Shown here: positions 43,425-55,270 of the stretch, one piece after another
Layout: each line of letters begins with the position of its first letter
Position numbering within the stretch: the first letter of the stretch is position 1
NCBI GenBank assembly: GCA_029448655.1
Contig: JACCLO010000012.1
Coordinates: 2,914,001 to 2,978,000, forward strand
Origin: Wolfiporia cocos
Taxonomy: Eukaryota > Basidiomycota > Agaricomycetes > Polyporales > Phaeolaceae
Length of the DNA: 64,000 nt
Direction of reading: 5' to 3'
Translations under genes and position numbers: made by a program
The notes under the pieces: generated by a model
The model's input: only the letters and a program-made list of their open reading frames with translations
Databases searched by the model: none
Told to the model about the DNA's origin: nothing

Positions 43425-44058
43425 TGTAACGGATGACTTACTTGTAAGATCTTGTTGTCAGACGAGCTAAGAAGACTAAGTAGTGTTTGCTTATTAGGCA
43501 AGAGTGTTATCGCTGAGTAACGAAGTTGATAGTTCTGGGGCAATAGCCGCCAGAGAATGCAAGCTTATATACATGTGGTATAGGACCCCTGGTACTCTAA
43601 GTAGGACTAACAATACAGTAGGGCATAGGGCACAGGCCGGTAATGGCGGTGCTAACGAAGTGTCCGAAGCTTGTGATATGGGGATCCTGGGCTGAGCCAT
43701 AGGCCGATTGGGATATGTCATTAGTATGACGATGCGTGAGTAAGGCGTCTACGTTGGAAACGTGATGTGGGTCCGGACTCTGCCCAGAGTCTGGAACGAT
43801 GATGTCAGTTATGACGTGGCAGCGCTAAGGGTGCTGGAGATAGTATCGTGTGATGAATAGGTAACGTGGTTGAGAGATAAGATAAGACGTCTAGTGTGGG
43901 AATGGTCACGTGAGTGATCTACGAGGTTATGGTTCGGTACAGCGGCACGGTAGCTTAAGTATAGCTTAGATACAGGATAAGTGTAGATGTTGAGGAACAA
44001 TTTGGAATGAATGCGAAGAAAATACAGGGAAAATTAGAGAACAGATAAATCTGTGACA
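43425..44058 (-). repeat. LTR H, 5' LTR of Gyp-H
   Basis: 634 bp, TGTCACAGATTTATCTG to CCGTTACA on the minus strand. There is a single copy in the window, so its inner edge is set by the terminus and by the adjacent priming site. The 3' LTR was lost with the rest of the element. Confidence 0.75.
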
Positions 44059-44395
44059 CAATTCTGTATGTAATCACACCCTTCTTTCACCCTTCCTAAA
44101 TAATGTAGCCCTATGATTTCAATGGTAATAACTATATTTCCGTAGCTCCCACGCGTGGGATGGATGCCGCCGCCCGACGACGGATGACATCCGGCGGGCA
44201 TCTGACCTTCCAAACATGGAACATTATCCCACGCTCAGCGCTCGGCCTTGTCGCGCCTCGACCTTCAGATAGCAGCGCGCTTATCTAATCGCACCGCCGC
44301 GCCGATGCTGTCGTGCACATTGGTGGCAATGGTGGGCTCATTCTTCAAATTTTTGACTCACGCTTTTTGTATCATATGTAATATAGTATTTACAG
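44059..44395. other. Unassigned 337 bp between Gyp-H and Gyp-C copy 1
   Basis: No transposon terminus, RNA gene or convincing reading frame was seen. It contains a near-palindrome CCCACGCGTGGGATGG and a CGCCGCCCGACGACGG stretch. It may be the host target into which the neighbours inserted. Confidence 0.4.
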
Positions 44396-44504
44396 TAACA
44401 CAAGATAACACTTACTTGTAATAGTTGCTTGGTTTGCTGGTTAGGCAGGATAGTTGTAAGGGTTAAGCAGGATACGCGGAGTGGTTAACTCGTAGTATGA
44501 ATGC
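44396..44504 (-). repeat. Inverted R-U5 segment of LTR C joined to Gyp-C leader
   Basis: It starts exactly at the LTR C 3' terminus (TAACACAAGATAA on +) and runs inverted to the AGTTCTATTCAT start-site motif. There it merges with the sense priming site ATGAATAGAACT of Gyp-C copy 1. Including the shared 12-13 nt it is 122 bp; the R-U5 part of LTR C at 59924-60046 is 123 bp. U3 and TATA are absent. Confidence 0.75.
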
Positions 44505-45049
44505 TATGAATAGAACTCGCTTTCGCCCCCAGCCCTCTTTGAGGGTCTGGGATTTTTTCTTCTTAGGGGTTTTCGTCGCCGTCTGCGCACCCCTGCTCGC
44601 CGCCAGGCAGCAGGGTATCCTTAGTGGGCTCTGGGGGATCACCGCCTTCGGGCAAATAGCCGGACCGTAGGCTTAAGCGGAACCGGGGACTGGCTGACAA
44701 GCCTTTCCCCATATGTTGGGAATCGATGGCAACGGTGTAACGTCTTGACCGGGCCGGAGACGACCTTCTCGCCTATCCCCAGGCGTACAGGGGCCACTCT
44801 ATTTAGAGTTGGGATGGTGGGCACGAGTTGCCCTGCCTAGAACCGCTGCCGATACGGCTTCAGAACGATGGAGTTCTGGCCTTGGCACCCTCTAAGTCCC
44901 TCAGGGCATGGGTTTGGTTTTAACACTGGCAGCCACCTAACTGGAGTGAGGCGTGGGCACATGCGGGGTGTAATACCCCAAATCTTGCATTCCCAGGCGT
45001 CAAGGGAAGACGACCTGCTGTATCCCCCACCTGGTAGCGTGAGAGAGAC

Positions 45050-45748
45050 TGTCACAGATTTGGGACATGCCACTATTTTTCCCGTATTTTTACCTATTTA
45101 TCTGGTATTTCTACGACCTTGTAGACATTTACGCTGCTAAGCGCCCGTCTACACGTACACGCAACCAAACAACAGGTACACAACGCGGTATACGTCCACC
45201 TGTCATAACAACACGTACATAACACGTTTGTACGCGACAATGACTCAGCGGACTAACCTCCGGTGTCACGCGCTTTACTCATATCCCGCTACCGGGCTAT
45301 GTCAGTACGATTGGATAAGCGGCCTGCTCGTTATCACATGCCAATGCCCCTACGATTACTCATATCCCGATGCCGGTACATAAGAATCACATGCATGGCT
45401 TACTAACGTAGCTACAGCCACTTCCACAACATGGACCTACGGTCCAAACAAACGATCTTACTGGTGCGGCCATTACCGGCGCACATGGTCTATTGTAGTT
45501 TACGACTTAACCATATTAGTTATGTCTGTGCACAGACCACCTTCATGTTTGGCTCCCTTACCGGTAACCAAACAAAGCATGTATATAAGTAGGGCTATCA
45601 CTGCGGATAAGCCTTAGATTTGTTCTCTGCATTCGCACAGTTACACAACATCTCTGCTTGCGCCCACTAGTCTCCTCACCAACCTCTAGCAACTCCTTCA
45701 AGTCGCCTATAAGGTTATAGTGTGAGTCCCACAGTCTAGTCTGTGTCA
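45050..45748 (+). repeat. Solo LTR A, 699 bp
   Basis: TGTCACAG to CTGTGTCA with target duplication GAGAC (45045-45049 and 45749-45753). The paralogous site in Gyp-C copy 2 (GAGAGACGCAATCC, near 61751) is empty. Confidence 0.96.
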
Positions 45749-45909
45749 GAGACGCCATCCCGTCGCCGACACTAACTCCGGTCGAGGGCGGAGCGCCCAT
45801 TGACGCCGGAGGATAAGCGCACGACACATCAAGAAGCGACGATAAGCCCCGACAGAAGACCGCGTGAATTTCCACTAGAATAGCTTACTTAGACTTCTTT
45901 TACGTAGTC

Positions 45910-47437
45910 ATGCCAAAAGCACCACGTTTCACGGTTACTCCAAGAAACGCCGCTACGGGGGAGCGCGAGGAATGGCACATTGCCGCCTCTAAATCGCTCG
46001 AAGACCGCATCTCCACGGTCACCGCCCCAAAGCGAGGGAAGTCCCGAAAGGGCAAAGATGTCTTCTATAGGAAGCCGAACCCTGACCCGGAGGAGATCCA
46101 AAGGGTCAACCACGAGGCCGTCCTCGACGACATCAGGCAGAAGAAGCTCGACAAGCTTCTTCGACAAAAGGAGAAGCTCGAGGCTCGGATCCAGAAACAG
46201 AGCCTGGATCAGCTGATCGCCGAGGCGGCCAGGAAGAGGGTTGAGGACGAGAGGATGGTGAGGAGTCTTCAGGAGCGAATCCAGCCCCCAAAGAAGTCGC
46301 TGTTGGAGAGAGTGAAAGAGCTTAGGATGCCGGCCGAGTGGGTCGAGAAGCGGGGTCTTTTGAACCCCAAGGACGTCCATTGCACGGAGAAGAAGTGGGA
46401 CTGGTTTCTGGAAATCGACAAACAGATGAACGCCGCCCACAAGAACCTCTTCCGGCTATGGAAGGTTCCCGACACAACCACCACGGCCCCCATCATAGCA
46501 AAATTCACCACCCTCGTCACCGACTTCGACGATCTCTCCACACACCTGGAGCAAAGGATCCGTCAGGACTCCATGAAGAACCAAGATCTCCGCCGCCTCG
46601 AAAAATATCTCAGGAGGGTGGAGCACGTCTTTGGAGATCTAGACGTGAAACAGCACGTTACGTACTTAAAGACTCATCTAGTACATAGCGGTCTCGACTT
46701 CGACCTTTGTTACGGGTCGAATACCCGTTTGTATATTCGAGTCGCGAATATAGATCGTTCTTCTGCACGTAGGCGTGTAGCCGTATGCAAGGCAAATACT
46801 CGTTAGATGCCTTCAAGTCCTAGGTGAGGTTCCTAGGGGATCGGTAAATATCCAATACGCGTTAGAGGATATAATCTGTTCAAGTGCGAGTCTGATAGAA
46901 TATAAGACTCGCCTAAGTCCGAGAAGTCAGTGTGCACTTCGAGGACTTAGTCGTTCGGTTGCTCGAGTGAGAAATACTGAGCGTAGTTTCCTACGTTTGA
47001 GAACGAGTATAAGACTTCTTGTTAATACAACAAGGTCGAGCTGAAGAGCCTCGACGGTAAGTACATGCGTTTTATACTACGCTAGGTTTCAGGGGTCAAG
47101 TCTGTCCCAGATGCCACCGATACTATCTACGCTATAGTCCCAAACGTTTGATAAGTATGGAGTGATATACCTGAGACGATAGATAGGAATGATGGCGGTT
47201 GAACACCATCTATCAGCCAATAAACGATGAACACAAAATGGTGGCAGAGTTGGATCTGCCAAAGATGAAACGCGCCCTATAGACTAGTACAACCGGGGAT
47301 GCGCCCAGTAGAGTCACGAGTAGCCAGGGGAGTTGGTTGCGCAACAAGTCCCTGTATCGTATTTGTCCAATGGTGAGTTCTGTCGATATGCGAAAAATTA
47401 AAATAACCGTGACAACCTTGGGAAGCCCCAACTGTAG
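45910..47437 (+). pseudogene. ORF0 of Gyp-C copy 1, interrupted by LTR B
   Basis: The frame runs from ATG 45910 (MPKAPRFTVTP) to the LTR B insertion at 46708 and resumes as LGKPQL with TAG at 47435-47437. Intact it would be about 271 residues, as in copy 2. Motifs: LLRQKEKLEARIQKQSLDQL (coiled coil), LLNPKDVHCTEKKWDWF, AAHKNLFRLW, FTTLVTDFDDL, NQDLRRLEKYLRRV, LDFDLG. With LTR B in place the frame would read on into the LTR and end near 46806, replacing only the last few residues by about 33 LTR-encoded ones. It is closely similar to copy 2, and related to the Gyp-A and Gyp-H ORF0s. Confidence 0.8.
46708..47414 (+). repeat. Solo LTR B, 707 bp
   Basis: TGTTACGGGTCG to CCGTGACA with duplication ACCTT (46703-46707 and 47415-47419). 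Gyp-C copy 2 has the empty site at 63804. The termini TGTTAC/GTGACA differ from the TGTCAC class. Confidence 0.96.
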
Positions 47438-47535
47438 TATATAGAAAGTCCTGGAAAGGCATTATTTTTTGGTGCATGGCATTGATTGCAAAAAGTCCTG
47501 AAAAGGCACTTAAGTCCTGAAAAGGCACTTTTTTC

Positions 47536-47868
47536 TTGAACTATCGTTTAAGGAAGAAAATAACTCAAGCTGACGAATACTGTCCAGCAATGGTGTCTTA
47601 CACAATCGTACAAGGCGCTCTGTACAACACCCACAAGGTGGCTACGGCCTACCGCCCCGCTGTCGGCAAGCACGCGTGGCCCGGAGAGCAAACCTGCTTG
47701 ATGGACTACTTGCGAGTCATATTCGGCATCAGAGTTAGGGGGAGTGTCACCTCCTTCAACTCAATTCCGGCGCATGTGCACCCTTCCCTGAACGTAAACC
47801 ATACGGCGTACATCAAATACTATGGGGAAGATTCGACTAGGAACCACACCTCAGAACTATTCTTATGA
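47536..47868 (+). pseudogene. Start of the ORF after ORF0 in Gyp-C, possibly gag
   Basis: An open frame of about 110 codons; the best start is ATG 47591 (MVSYTIVQGALYNTH). Upstream are repeats of AAGTCCTGAAAAGGCACTT (47420-47535). The same sequence occurs at 63880-64000 in copy 2, so it belongs to the element. It sits where gag sits in Gyp-A, but no capsid or knuckle motif is reached before LTR G cuts it. Gag is a guess from position. Confidence 0.4.
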
Positions 47869-48467
47869 CACGGAAACCTACTGGCTTCGTGACTACCCGC
47901 AAAGCGGGGAGCCCCTCCCTATAACCCTCCTATCCCTATCTTCCAAGGAGAACAGGACGTCTCTTGTGGACGAACTGCAAGTGCCCTTCCCTAGTATAGG
48001 GGCTGGTCGGGACGCACCGAACTGCTGGCGGATGAGGAGGACTGGCCGCTCCTTAGGCACCCAGGCTAGCAGTCAAGAAGAGAGAGAGAGAATGTCGACG
48101 CTAAGTCAGGCGCACACCAGAGAGAAGCTGCTTCCCAGGGGACTTGCCCCAAGGTCGAGAAGAATAGTTCTGAGGTGTAAGCCTCAGAACGTCGTAGTAT
48201 ATATACATGGGGATCAGTAATTACGGCTGCACAAGACCTGCTCTAATGGCGTGGTCTGTGCGTGCACTGTGACCGTAACCCATAACTACGTTACGCTGTG
48301 ACTACTCCCAACGTCACGTGACCTGTAGAGATAAGATAGTGAAGGAATTATCTACCTACGCACGTGCGGTTCCACTCGAGCGGCTAAGTATTAAAGCAGC
48401 GAATATCTGTGGAATAAGGGTGAATAAACAATCAGGGAATCCCTTTATTCCGTGCTTTCTTGTGACA
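47866..48467 (-). repeat. LTR G, minus orientation, mismatched flanks
   Basis: 602 bp, TGTCACAAGAAAGCACGG to TTTCCGTGTCA on the minus strand, with TATATATAC. Flanks TCTTA and TACAG differ, so one side was exchanged or deleted; this is where Gyp-C copy 1 ends. Confidence 0.88.
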
Positions 48468-48855
48468 TACAGCCTTGTAGAGTCATATTAAATTTTTGTT
48501 GCCCCGGTGATTGAGATGGATGCGTCACTCAGCGGGCCAATGACATTGGGTTTGGCGCCCGAATCTCTAGATTAGAATGCTTATCTAATTGTACCTTGGC
48601 GCTTACTGACATTCGTTCGGTCAGACGCATCTTATCTCCAGCTTCTTGATCTTCGGTCATGACATCATTGCCAGCCGAGCGAGCGCGCATGGACAAGTCC
48701 ATATGGCTATGCCCCTGCAGTCACGGCTGCAGATTTATCTCCACACCCTTGTGTCTGATGATGATTCCCATCCTCCGTGGTTGCAGATTTATTCCCTTCG
48801 TATTTTCAGAACCCTCCTCCTTTGCTTTACATTTATTTTAACACTCCTGTGTTTT
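48468..48855. other. Unassigned 388 bp
   Basis: It lies between two LTRs G in the same orientation. No reading frame with a recognisable domain. A short direct repeat (CACGGCTGCAGATTTAT / CGTGGTTGCAGATTTAT, about 48720-48792) is present. It could be the remnant interior of a G element or host sequence. Confidence 0.4.
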
Positions 48856-50180
48856 GGACACAGAAACCCACTGGTTACGTGACTACCCGCAAAGCGGGGA
48901 AACCCTCCCTATATCCCTCCTATCCCTATCCTCCTAGGAGAACAGGACGTCTCTTGTGGACGAACTGCCGTTGCCCTTCCCTTGTATTTCAGGGGCTGGT
49001 CGGGATGCACCTGTTACGGGTCGAATACCCATTTGTATATTCGAATCACGAATATAGATCGTTCTTCTGCACGTAGGCACGTCGCCGTATGCAAGGCAAA
49101 TACTCGTTAGATGCCTTTGGGTCCTAAGTGAAGTCATTAGGAGATAGGTTAATATCCAATACACATTAGAGGATATAATCTGTTCAGGTACGAGTCGAAT
49201 AGAATATAAGACTCGCCTAAGTCCGAGAAGTCAGTGTGCACTTCGAGGAGTTAGTCGTTCGGTTGCTCGAGTGAGAAATACTGAGCGTAGTTTCCTACGT
49301 TTGAGAACGAGTATAAGACTTCTTGTTTGTACAACAAGGTCGAGCTGAAGAGCCTCGACGGTAAGTACATGCGTTTTATACTACGCTAGGTTTCAGGGGT
49401 CAAGTCTGTCCCAGATGCCGCCGATACTATCTACGCTATAGTCCCAAACGTTTGATAAGTATGGAGTGATATATCTGAGACGATGGATAGGGATGATGGC
49501 GGTTGAGCGCCATCTATCAGCTAATAAACGATGAACGTGAAACGGTGGCAGGTTGGATCTGCCAAAGATGAAATGAGCCCTACAGACTAGTACAACTGGG
49601 GATGCGCCCAGTAAGATCACGAGTGGCCAGGGGAGTTGGTTGCGCAACAAGTCCCTGTATCGTATTTGCCTAGTGGTGAGTTCTGTCGATATTCGAAAAA
49701 TCAAAATAACCGTAACAGCACGGAACCGCTGGCGGATGAAGAGGACTGGCCGCTCTTTAGACACCCAGGCTTAGCAGTCAAAGAGAGAGAGAGTGTGTGT
49801 GTGTGCCGACGCTAAGGCAGGCGCACACCAGAGAGGAGATGGTTTCCTGGGGACTTGCCCCAAGGTCGAGAAGAATAGTTCTGAGGTGTAAGCCTCAGAA
49901 CGTCGTAGTATATATACATGATAATCAGTAACTACCACCGCACAAGACCTGCCCTAATGGCATGGTCTGTGCGCGCGCTGTGACTGTAACCCATAACTAC
50001 GTTACGCTGTGACTACTCCCAATGTCACGTGACCTGTAGAGATAAGATAGTGAAGGAATTATCTACCTACGCACGTGCGGTTCCACTTGAGCGGCTAAGT
50101 AATATATCGTAGCGAATATCGGTGGAATAAAGGTGAATAGATCCTCAGGGAACCCCTTTATTCTGGGATTTCTTGTGACA
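48856..50180 (-). repeat. Solo LTR G holding LTR B
   Basis: Without the nested LTR B it is about 614 bp. Target duplication GTTTT (48851-48855 and 50181-50185). The outer + end reads GGACACAGAAACC instead of TGACACGGAAACC, so the terminal TG has mutated. It contains a GT microsatellite (about 49794-49804). Confidence 0.9.
49012..49717 (+). repeat. Solo LTR B, 706 bp
   Basis: TGTTACGGG to CCGTAACA. Flanks GCACC (49007-49011) and GCACG (49718-49722) form a duplication with one mismatch. The other LTR G (near 48015) shows the empty site GCACCGAACTGC. Confidence 0.95.
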
Positions 50181-50306
50181 GTTTTATTATGACTCTTATT
50201 TGACTTACCCATGGTTAGCCAGGTACGCACTGGAGAACGTATAAGCGTGTCTGATCTTGACCGATGATCTATCACGTGAGCTGGCGAGCTTGAGGTCTTC
50301 CGTGAC

Positions 50307-51402
50307 TGTCACAGATTTATCTGGGACTTACAGCATTTTTCCTACGATTATAGCAATTTACCTGGGATTTATACGTCTAACTACAAGTTATCTACGGGTT
50401 AACTCCCATTGCCACCACGACAAGCTCTTAACTGGGCTTATCAACCACATGACTAGCTTATGTAACGCTACGGTACAACCATGTCCAATAGCAACACTAC
50501 AGCATACGTCATACAGGTCTCGCCCGTCAGAGCAAGACCAGCCACGTCATAGATCTTAGATCATAATGATAGGCCGAGCGCGGCACGCTCGCATAATAAT
50601 GTCCACAAGTACAAACAGTGCCTCACGGCCTTGTACTATTGGGTCGGCCTTCCCGGCTTCCCATCGCCATAAGATCCTAGATCACAATGGCACCTCAGGC
50701 GCGCCACGCCTTCGCATAATAATGGCAACACGGCCAAATAGCACTATATTAGCACCAAGGCAATATCGCTATAGGCTCGGCCTTCTCGGCCATCCCACGG
50801 ACTCGGCGTTCTCCAAGTCCCGGGCTTCTGCCATCACGGCGTTGCCCAAACACCGGTCCTCGCCTCACGGCTAAGACCGCCATATGTTCCGGTAACCTTC
50901 CGGTCCGGACATATCACATGCTACGGTGCCTACTGGCCCAATAGCATTACGACCTCGGCGTTCCGCCTTGGTCAGCACACGATGACCGGCCAATCGCCAT
51001 TATACCTCACGGTATCCGGCAACCGGCATCCCTTATACCCGGGCTGCGCCCGTCTTCACATGTCCATCTAACGATGAGACCACACGCTCTCTCTTTCACC
51101 ATTGGCCCGGCCATTACCGGCGGGTCACGGCCTTTGTAGAGTAGACGCTCCACTTGGTCGCCCTTATGGCAACCAAGCCCACACTCCTTATCGGGCATGC
51201 ACTATACAGTAGCACATGACCCGTTATATTTGTGTATATAAGTAGGGCCTTGACGGCCTATAACCTTAGTTCTATTCTTCTCGGCGTGCGCCGTAGAAGA
51301 ACCTTCCACCTACTACCGTGCCTGATAACCTCTTCCTCACCTAAGTCGCCTAGTTCATCGCAGGATACTGGCTTGGTGAGTCCCACAGAGCCATCTGTGT
51401 CA
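50307..51402 (+). repeat. LTR F, 5' LTR of LARD-F
   Basis: 1096 bp, TGTCACAGATTTATCTGGG to CCATCTGTGTCA. TATATAAG at 51235-51242 and the start-site motif AGTTCTATTCTT at 51268-51279. Long runs of short palindromes (CACGGC/GCCGTG type) occupy U3. Confidence 0.96.
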
Positions 51403-51415
51403 TAAGAATAGAACT
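51403..51415 (+). promoter_or_regulatory. Self-priming site of LARD-F
   Basis: TAAGAATAGAACT directly after the LTR; AAGAATAGAACT is the 12 nt complement of AGTTCTATTCTT at 51268-51279, the predicted 5' end of the transcript. A hairpin GCGCC ... GGCGC followed by CTGGG lies just downstream (about 51428-51455). Confidence 0.82.
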
Positions 51416-54400
51416 ACCTACCCCCCTGCGCCTCCTTAACTGGTGGCGCCTGGGTTTTTCCTCCTACAGGTGTCTGAGATAGCGCAGGGGCCGCTGCTCT
51501 CCTGCAAAGGGGATGCATGCTCCGTGGTTGCGGTTATGGGATACATCGGCGGCGGGCTTAGCGGCCTGCTGCCACCCAGTGGGGCGCTGCTTGCCTAATC
51601 AGCAGCATGCGTCCTGCGAACCCGGACTCCAGGGTTAAGGAGAGACGGCCGCTTCCTGACAAGGTTGCGGCTGTCAGCGGTTGAGACCCGCCTATTGGGA
51701 AAAGGGGACCGTCTGCCTGTGTGCGCGCAGCCCCCTGTCTTGGCAATCCCTGTTCAGGGACCCAACACTACCAGTAGGATCCCCATAGGGATATGCGCTT
51801 CGGCGTATTCCCTTAGTTGGGTGTGGGAATCTTCCAAAGCCGCCCCCCAGGCGTAAGGGGCCCGCTTGGGATCTCCTTCGGGGAATCCAAGTGGTGAGGT
51901 GGTGCGGCTCGCAAGGCCAAACCAGCCGAGGTCACTCGCGGTAACCAATAGCGTAAGTCCTACGGGCAGCTCGGTGTGCGAGCCTGGGTCAAACGGATTT
52001 GGGGCCCCGTTGGAAGAGGATCGCGTAGCCCACCATCTTTGATGTGTGGAGCGCTGATCTCTCGCGATCTTTGATCGACAATGGTTTTTTAGCCCTGATG
52101 TGACACCCAGGTGGCTATAGATGGCAAGCCTTACCACTAAAGCGTGGACCGGTCGCGGTGTAATACTGCGACCACTTTCCAGCTCATCTCCGCGAGGAAA
52201 TGGGCTGTGTATCCTATTCCCAACCATGTGACCCAGCCTGTCAAGCGCTGGCAGTCACCGACTCTCTTGCTAGAAGGAAGTCGCGCGCTTCGAGGAAGAC
52301 ACCTGTCGGCTAACTTCCGCGCGGCGTCCTGACAAGGGCGCCCCTAACCATGCCCCCGTTCTTCTTGTGTTAGACATGACCACTCAGCATTGATCGCTGA
52401 TGACGAGCTCTCTTTCAGGTACCCTGGTATCCCAGTCCATAAGTAGATAAACATGTAGTTTTAGTGGCGGCTCCTAGTAAATAGCAATACTTGTATTAGC
52501 TTAGAAACCGTCCAATAGCATCTGTATTAGCCTTTGGAAATCCTGCGTCACCTGCTGGTTCCCAGGTTATCTAGCCTGGTTAAGGTCGCTTATGTACATA
52601 AAAAGCAACCTTTACGTCTTACGGGTACACTTAGTCAATCGAAGAACGATACTAGTACCTGTTCCCTTAAACGTAGGATCGCGTACGCTTGGCAAATACA
52701 TGCTTATAACTACTATTACTATGGGAATGCCTAAGTACCAAGTCGATTAGGATTCACATAATCCGTCGGCGCCCGTTTGACTTCGGTCTTCGCTCCTGAA
52801 AAGGGGATTCGGGTTATTTGAGCATCTGTCATTTGGTCACATGTCATAAGAACCTTTGAACGGGGGCACCCCTTCCGGTAAATGGAATTCCTGACAAGGA
52901 AATTACCATCCGTTTGGGAAGAGACGTCTGACAAGCGTCTATAAATAATTGGGTATAGCGCTGTTTCCACCAGCCACCCGCGTACAAACAGATCGCAACA
53001 AGATTACTTCATTGAATCTTGCAATCTGGGTTAGAGGAAAGGAAAACAAGGGACACACGCTATTGATACGCGTTCCCTTGAAGTGTAGCGGAGGCCGCAA
53101 GGCTTCTAGAATCACACTTCATTCGGCATTCTCGCACAATCGCCGAATCTACACCGGTTCCCACACCGGTTCCCCCCTGTATTGAAATCGACAATTTCGC
53201 AAGCCACTCGCAAAATTCGTCACGAGGCTCGCTACCTCATTTATGATTTCACTTCAATTCAACCTTTCTCTGTGGGGAGAATAACCGAATTCGAAAAATA
53301 CACCTTAGCAATTCAATGCGATCGTCCGCAAAAGGTCTCGAAGAAGCACTCGAAAACTTCCAGAGATAACAAGGGAGCCCCCCTTATTAGGACAATCAAG
53401 CCGATTTGGCAATCGGTTATCATTTACTTGCTTGGTTTACGGAAACCTGCGCCGTCGAGACGCGCAATAAATAAATCCGGATCTGTATCCTTACGCCAAG
53501 AAAGGATTACATCTCGTCACTACATCGAATATGGGCCTGGAAAACCCTTCGATTCCGACAAACTAGGGCTTGGAAACCTTAGTATAAAAAGCTGGTCGCA
53601 TATGCGAGCGACTACTGGATACAGCCGTATATGGATATACGTCAAGAATACCTTCGGCCCACATCCACCCACCCTTATCTGGGTATAGAGGCGGTTTAAC
53701 CTCTTTAAAAACCAAAACCATCTGGATAGGTTTGATCGGGAGATCAAACGTGAAAGAGGGGGTGGAAACCCTAATTTCGCACCTAGGACCTTAACAAGTC
53801 CACTATCCCACGCTTACAAATGTACCTTACGGTCATTAAAGCAACAAACGACATGCACTAAGAGGCCTGATTACCCTCATTCATGCTCGTACTGTCCTAT
53901 TCGTATATGGACGACAACCCTGTAATAGGAATATAGTAGCTATCTATCCAATAGCGAAATATATCCTTCCCCACGATCATCCCAGTTCCCACGCTTACAA
54001 TGTCATACTCAATCGAAGAACGACTTTAACGACATACAAGCACATTGGAAACTACCGTCATCGCCACCACGTGACCTCAGCCCTTACGGGATACACCTTT
54101 ACGAGACAACTCCTGACAAGGATGTATGTTCTCACGGTTACCCAACAAAGGCCTCACTACGGCAACGACACTACAGTATTAGGGAATACAATCATAAGCA
54201 TATGAACATAATGCACAATGATTAGTACCTATACTATGGGGTTTTACACGAGAAGCCTACTCGTTAATAAATAGTGCATACAACAACGAAGGCACAGCTT
54301 CATTCCGGAACTTACGACTCCGAAGAGATCGCTACCCAGAAGCAATCTAACTAGGGGACACAACCCCTGTAACAAATGGGCATTGACAAATGTCACACGC

Positions 54401-55255
54401 TTAGTACTTGCGATACTAGGGAGGCGACGCCTCATAAACGTTCATAAGGCGACGTCCTTTAATAACCGTTCAACCGCATAAGTCGTACAAAGTAGGATTA
54501 TCCCTGTACAAGCACAAAGCCTAAGACACCCGCCACGCGAATGAAGGAACTTGCAATCCCATTCACCGCTAGGCAATAGACGTCGAAAAAGCACCGCTAT
54601 GTTACACTCAATGGGTACTACGCATAAGCACCATATCCGCCAAAGGGCTCGAAGAGACACTAGAAAATCTCCAGAGCTAACAGTGAAGCCCTCACTCTAA
54701 GGAATATCGCACAATGCTATCCGAAACACGTACAACGACACAATGCACCCTCCAATACGCTTGGCAAGCTATTAGGAGCACAGATTACTAGTAGACTCAA
54801 AGGCACTATATGTAGACCACTTCCATATCGCCTTCTACTACGAGTAACGTCATAAGCAAAAGCAACAATCCGACAAAGGTCGCGAAAAGGCACTAGAACA
54901 CCTTCAGCGATAACAGGAGAGCCCCTCCTCTTAGGATCCGCGTGCACAATGACAATACACTCTAGTAACACGACTACATCTCCCTAACAACGGCATTTGA
55001 CCTTTCGGTCATCAAGCGTTGATAATTCGCTAGTAACGGCATTTAGCACTTCGCTATCACGCGTTACAAATCAATAAGGAATAAAATCGCCTTCCACGCT
55101 CAGGCTCCATTCACAAGTCCTGAAACTCCCATTTATCCCTGTTCAATTGAAAAATTGAAGCAGCACCATAACGGCATTTGACACATCGTCATCACGCGTT
55201 ATACCGCTCTTGGGACGTACATAATGAGGAATAGTTTCATCAGGGACGATGAAAC
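51416..55255 (+). other. LARD-F interior, no recognised gene
   Basis: The first 0.9 kb is leader sequence related to Gyp-A. Beyond about 52400 nothing matches a known protein. The longest frame (53182-53688, 168 codons) has no domain and no relative in the window. A diverged block of about 50 bp (CGAAGAAGCACTCGAAAAC type) occurs near 53334, 54646 and 54877. A block AACGGCATTTGAC...ATCACGCGTT occurs at 54989, 55034 and 55170. These repeats look structural or cis-acting rather than coding. Confidence 0.6.
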
Positions 55256-55270
55256 CTAAAGCGGGGGTAA
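55256..55270 (+). other. Polypurine tract of LARD-F
   Basis: AAAGCGGGGGTAA directly before TGTCACAG of the 3' LTR, preceded by GATGAAACCT as in Gyp-A. Confidence 0.8.

Larger units (their letters stand above)
44505..47865 (+). mobile_element. Gyp-C copy 1, 5' part, with two nested solo LTRs
   Basis: Leader (44505-45909, holding LTR A), ORF0 (45910-47437, holding LTR B) and the start of a next reading frame, cut at 47865 by LTR G. It is closely similar to Gyp-C copy 2 at 60047-64000, which has different insertions. Each copy therefore shows the empty site of the other's LTRs. Confidence 0.85.

Noticed and set aside
47213..47431. Frames shared at 47213, 49393 and 20280 as a small conserved protein
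   Set aside because: They fall within LTR B copies and are not kept intact among them.
53182..53688. A 168-codon frame in LARD-F that might be an ORF0 or gag remnant
   Set aside because: No ORF0 or Gag motif was found and there is no second copy to show conservation; kept only as an open frame within the interior.
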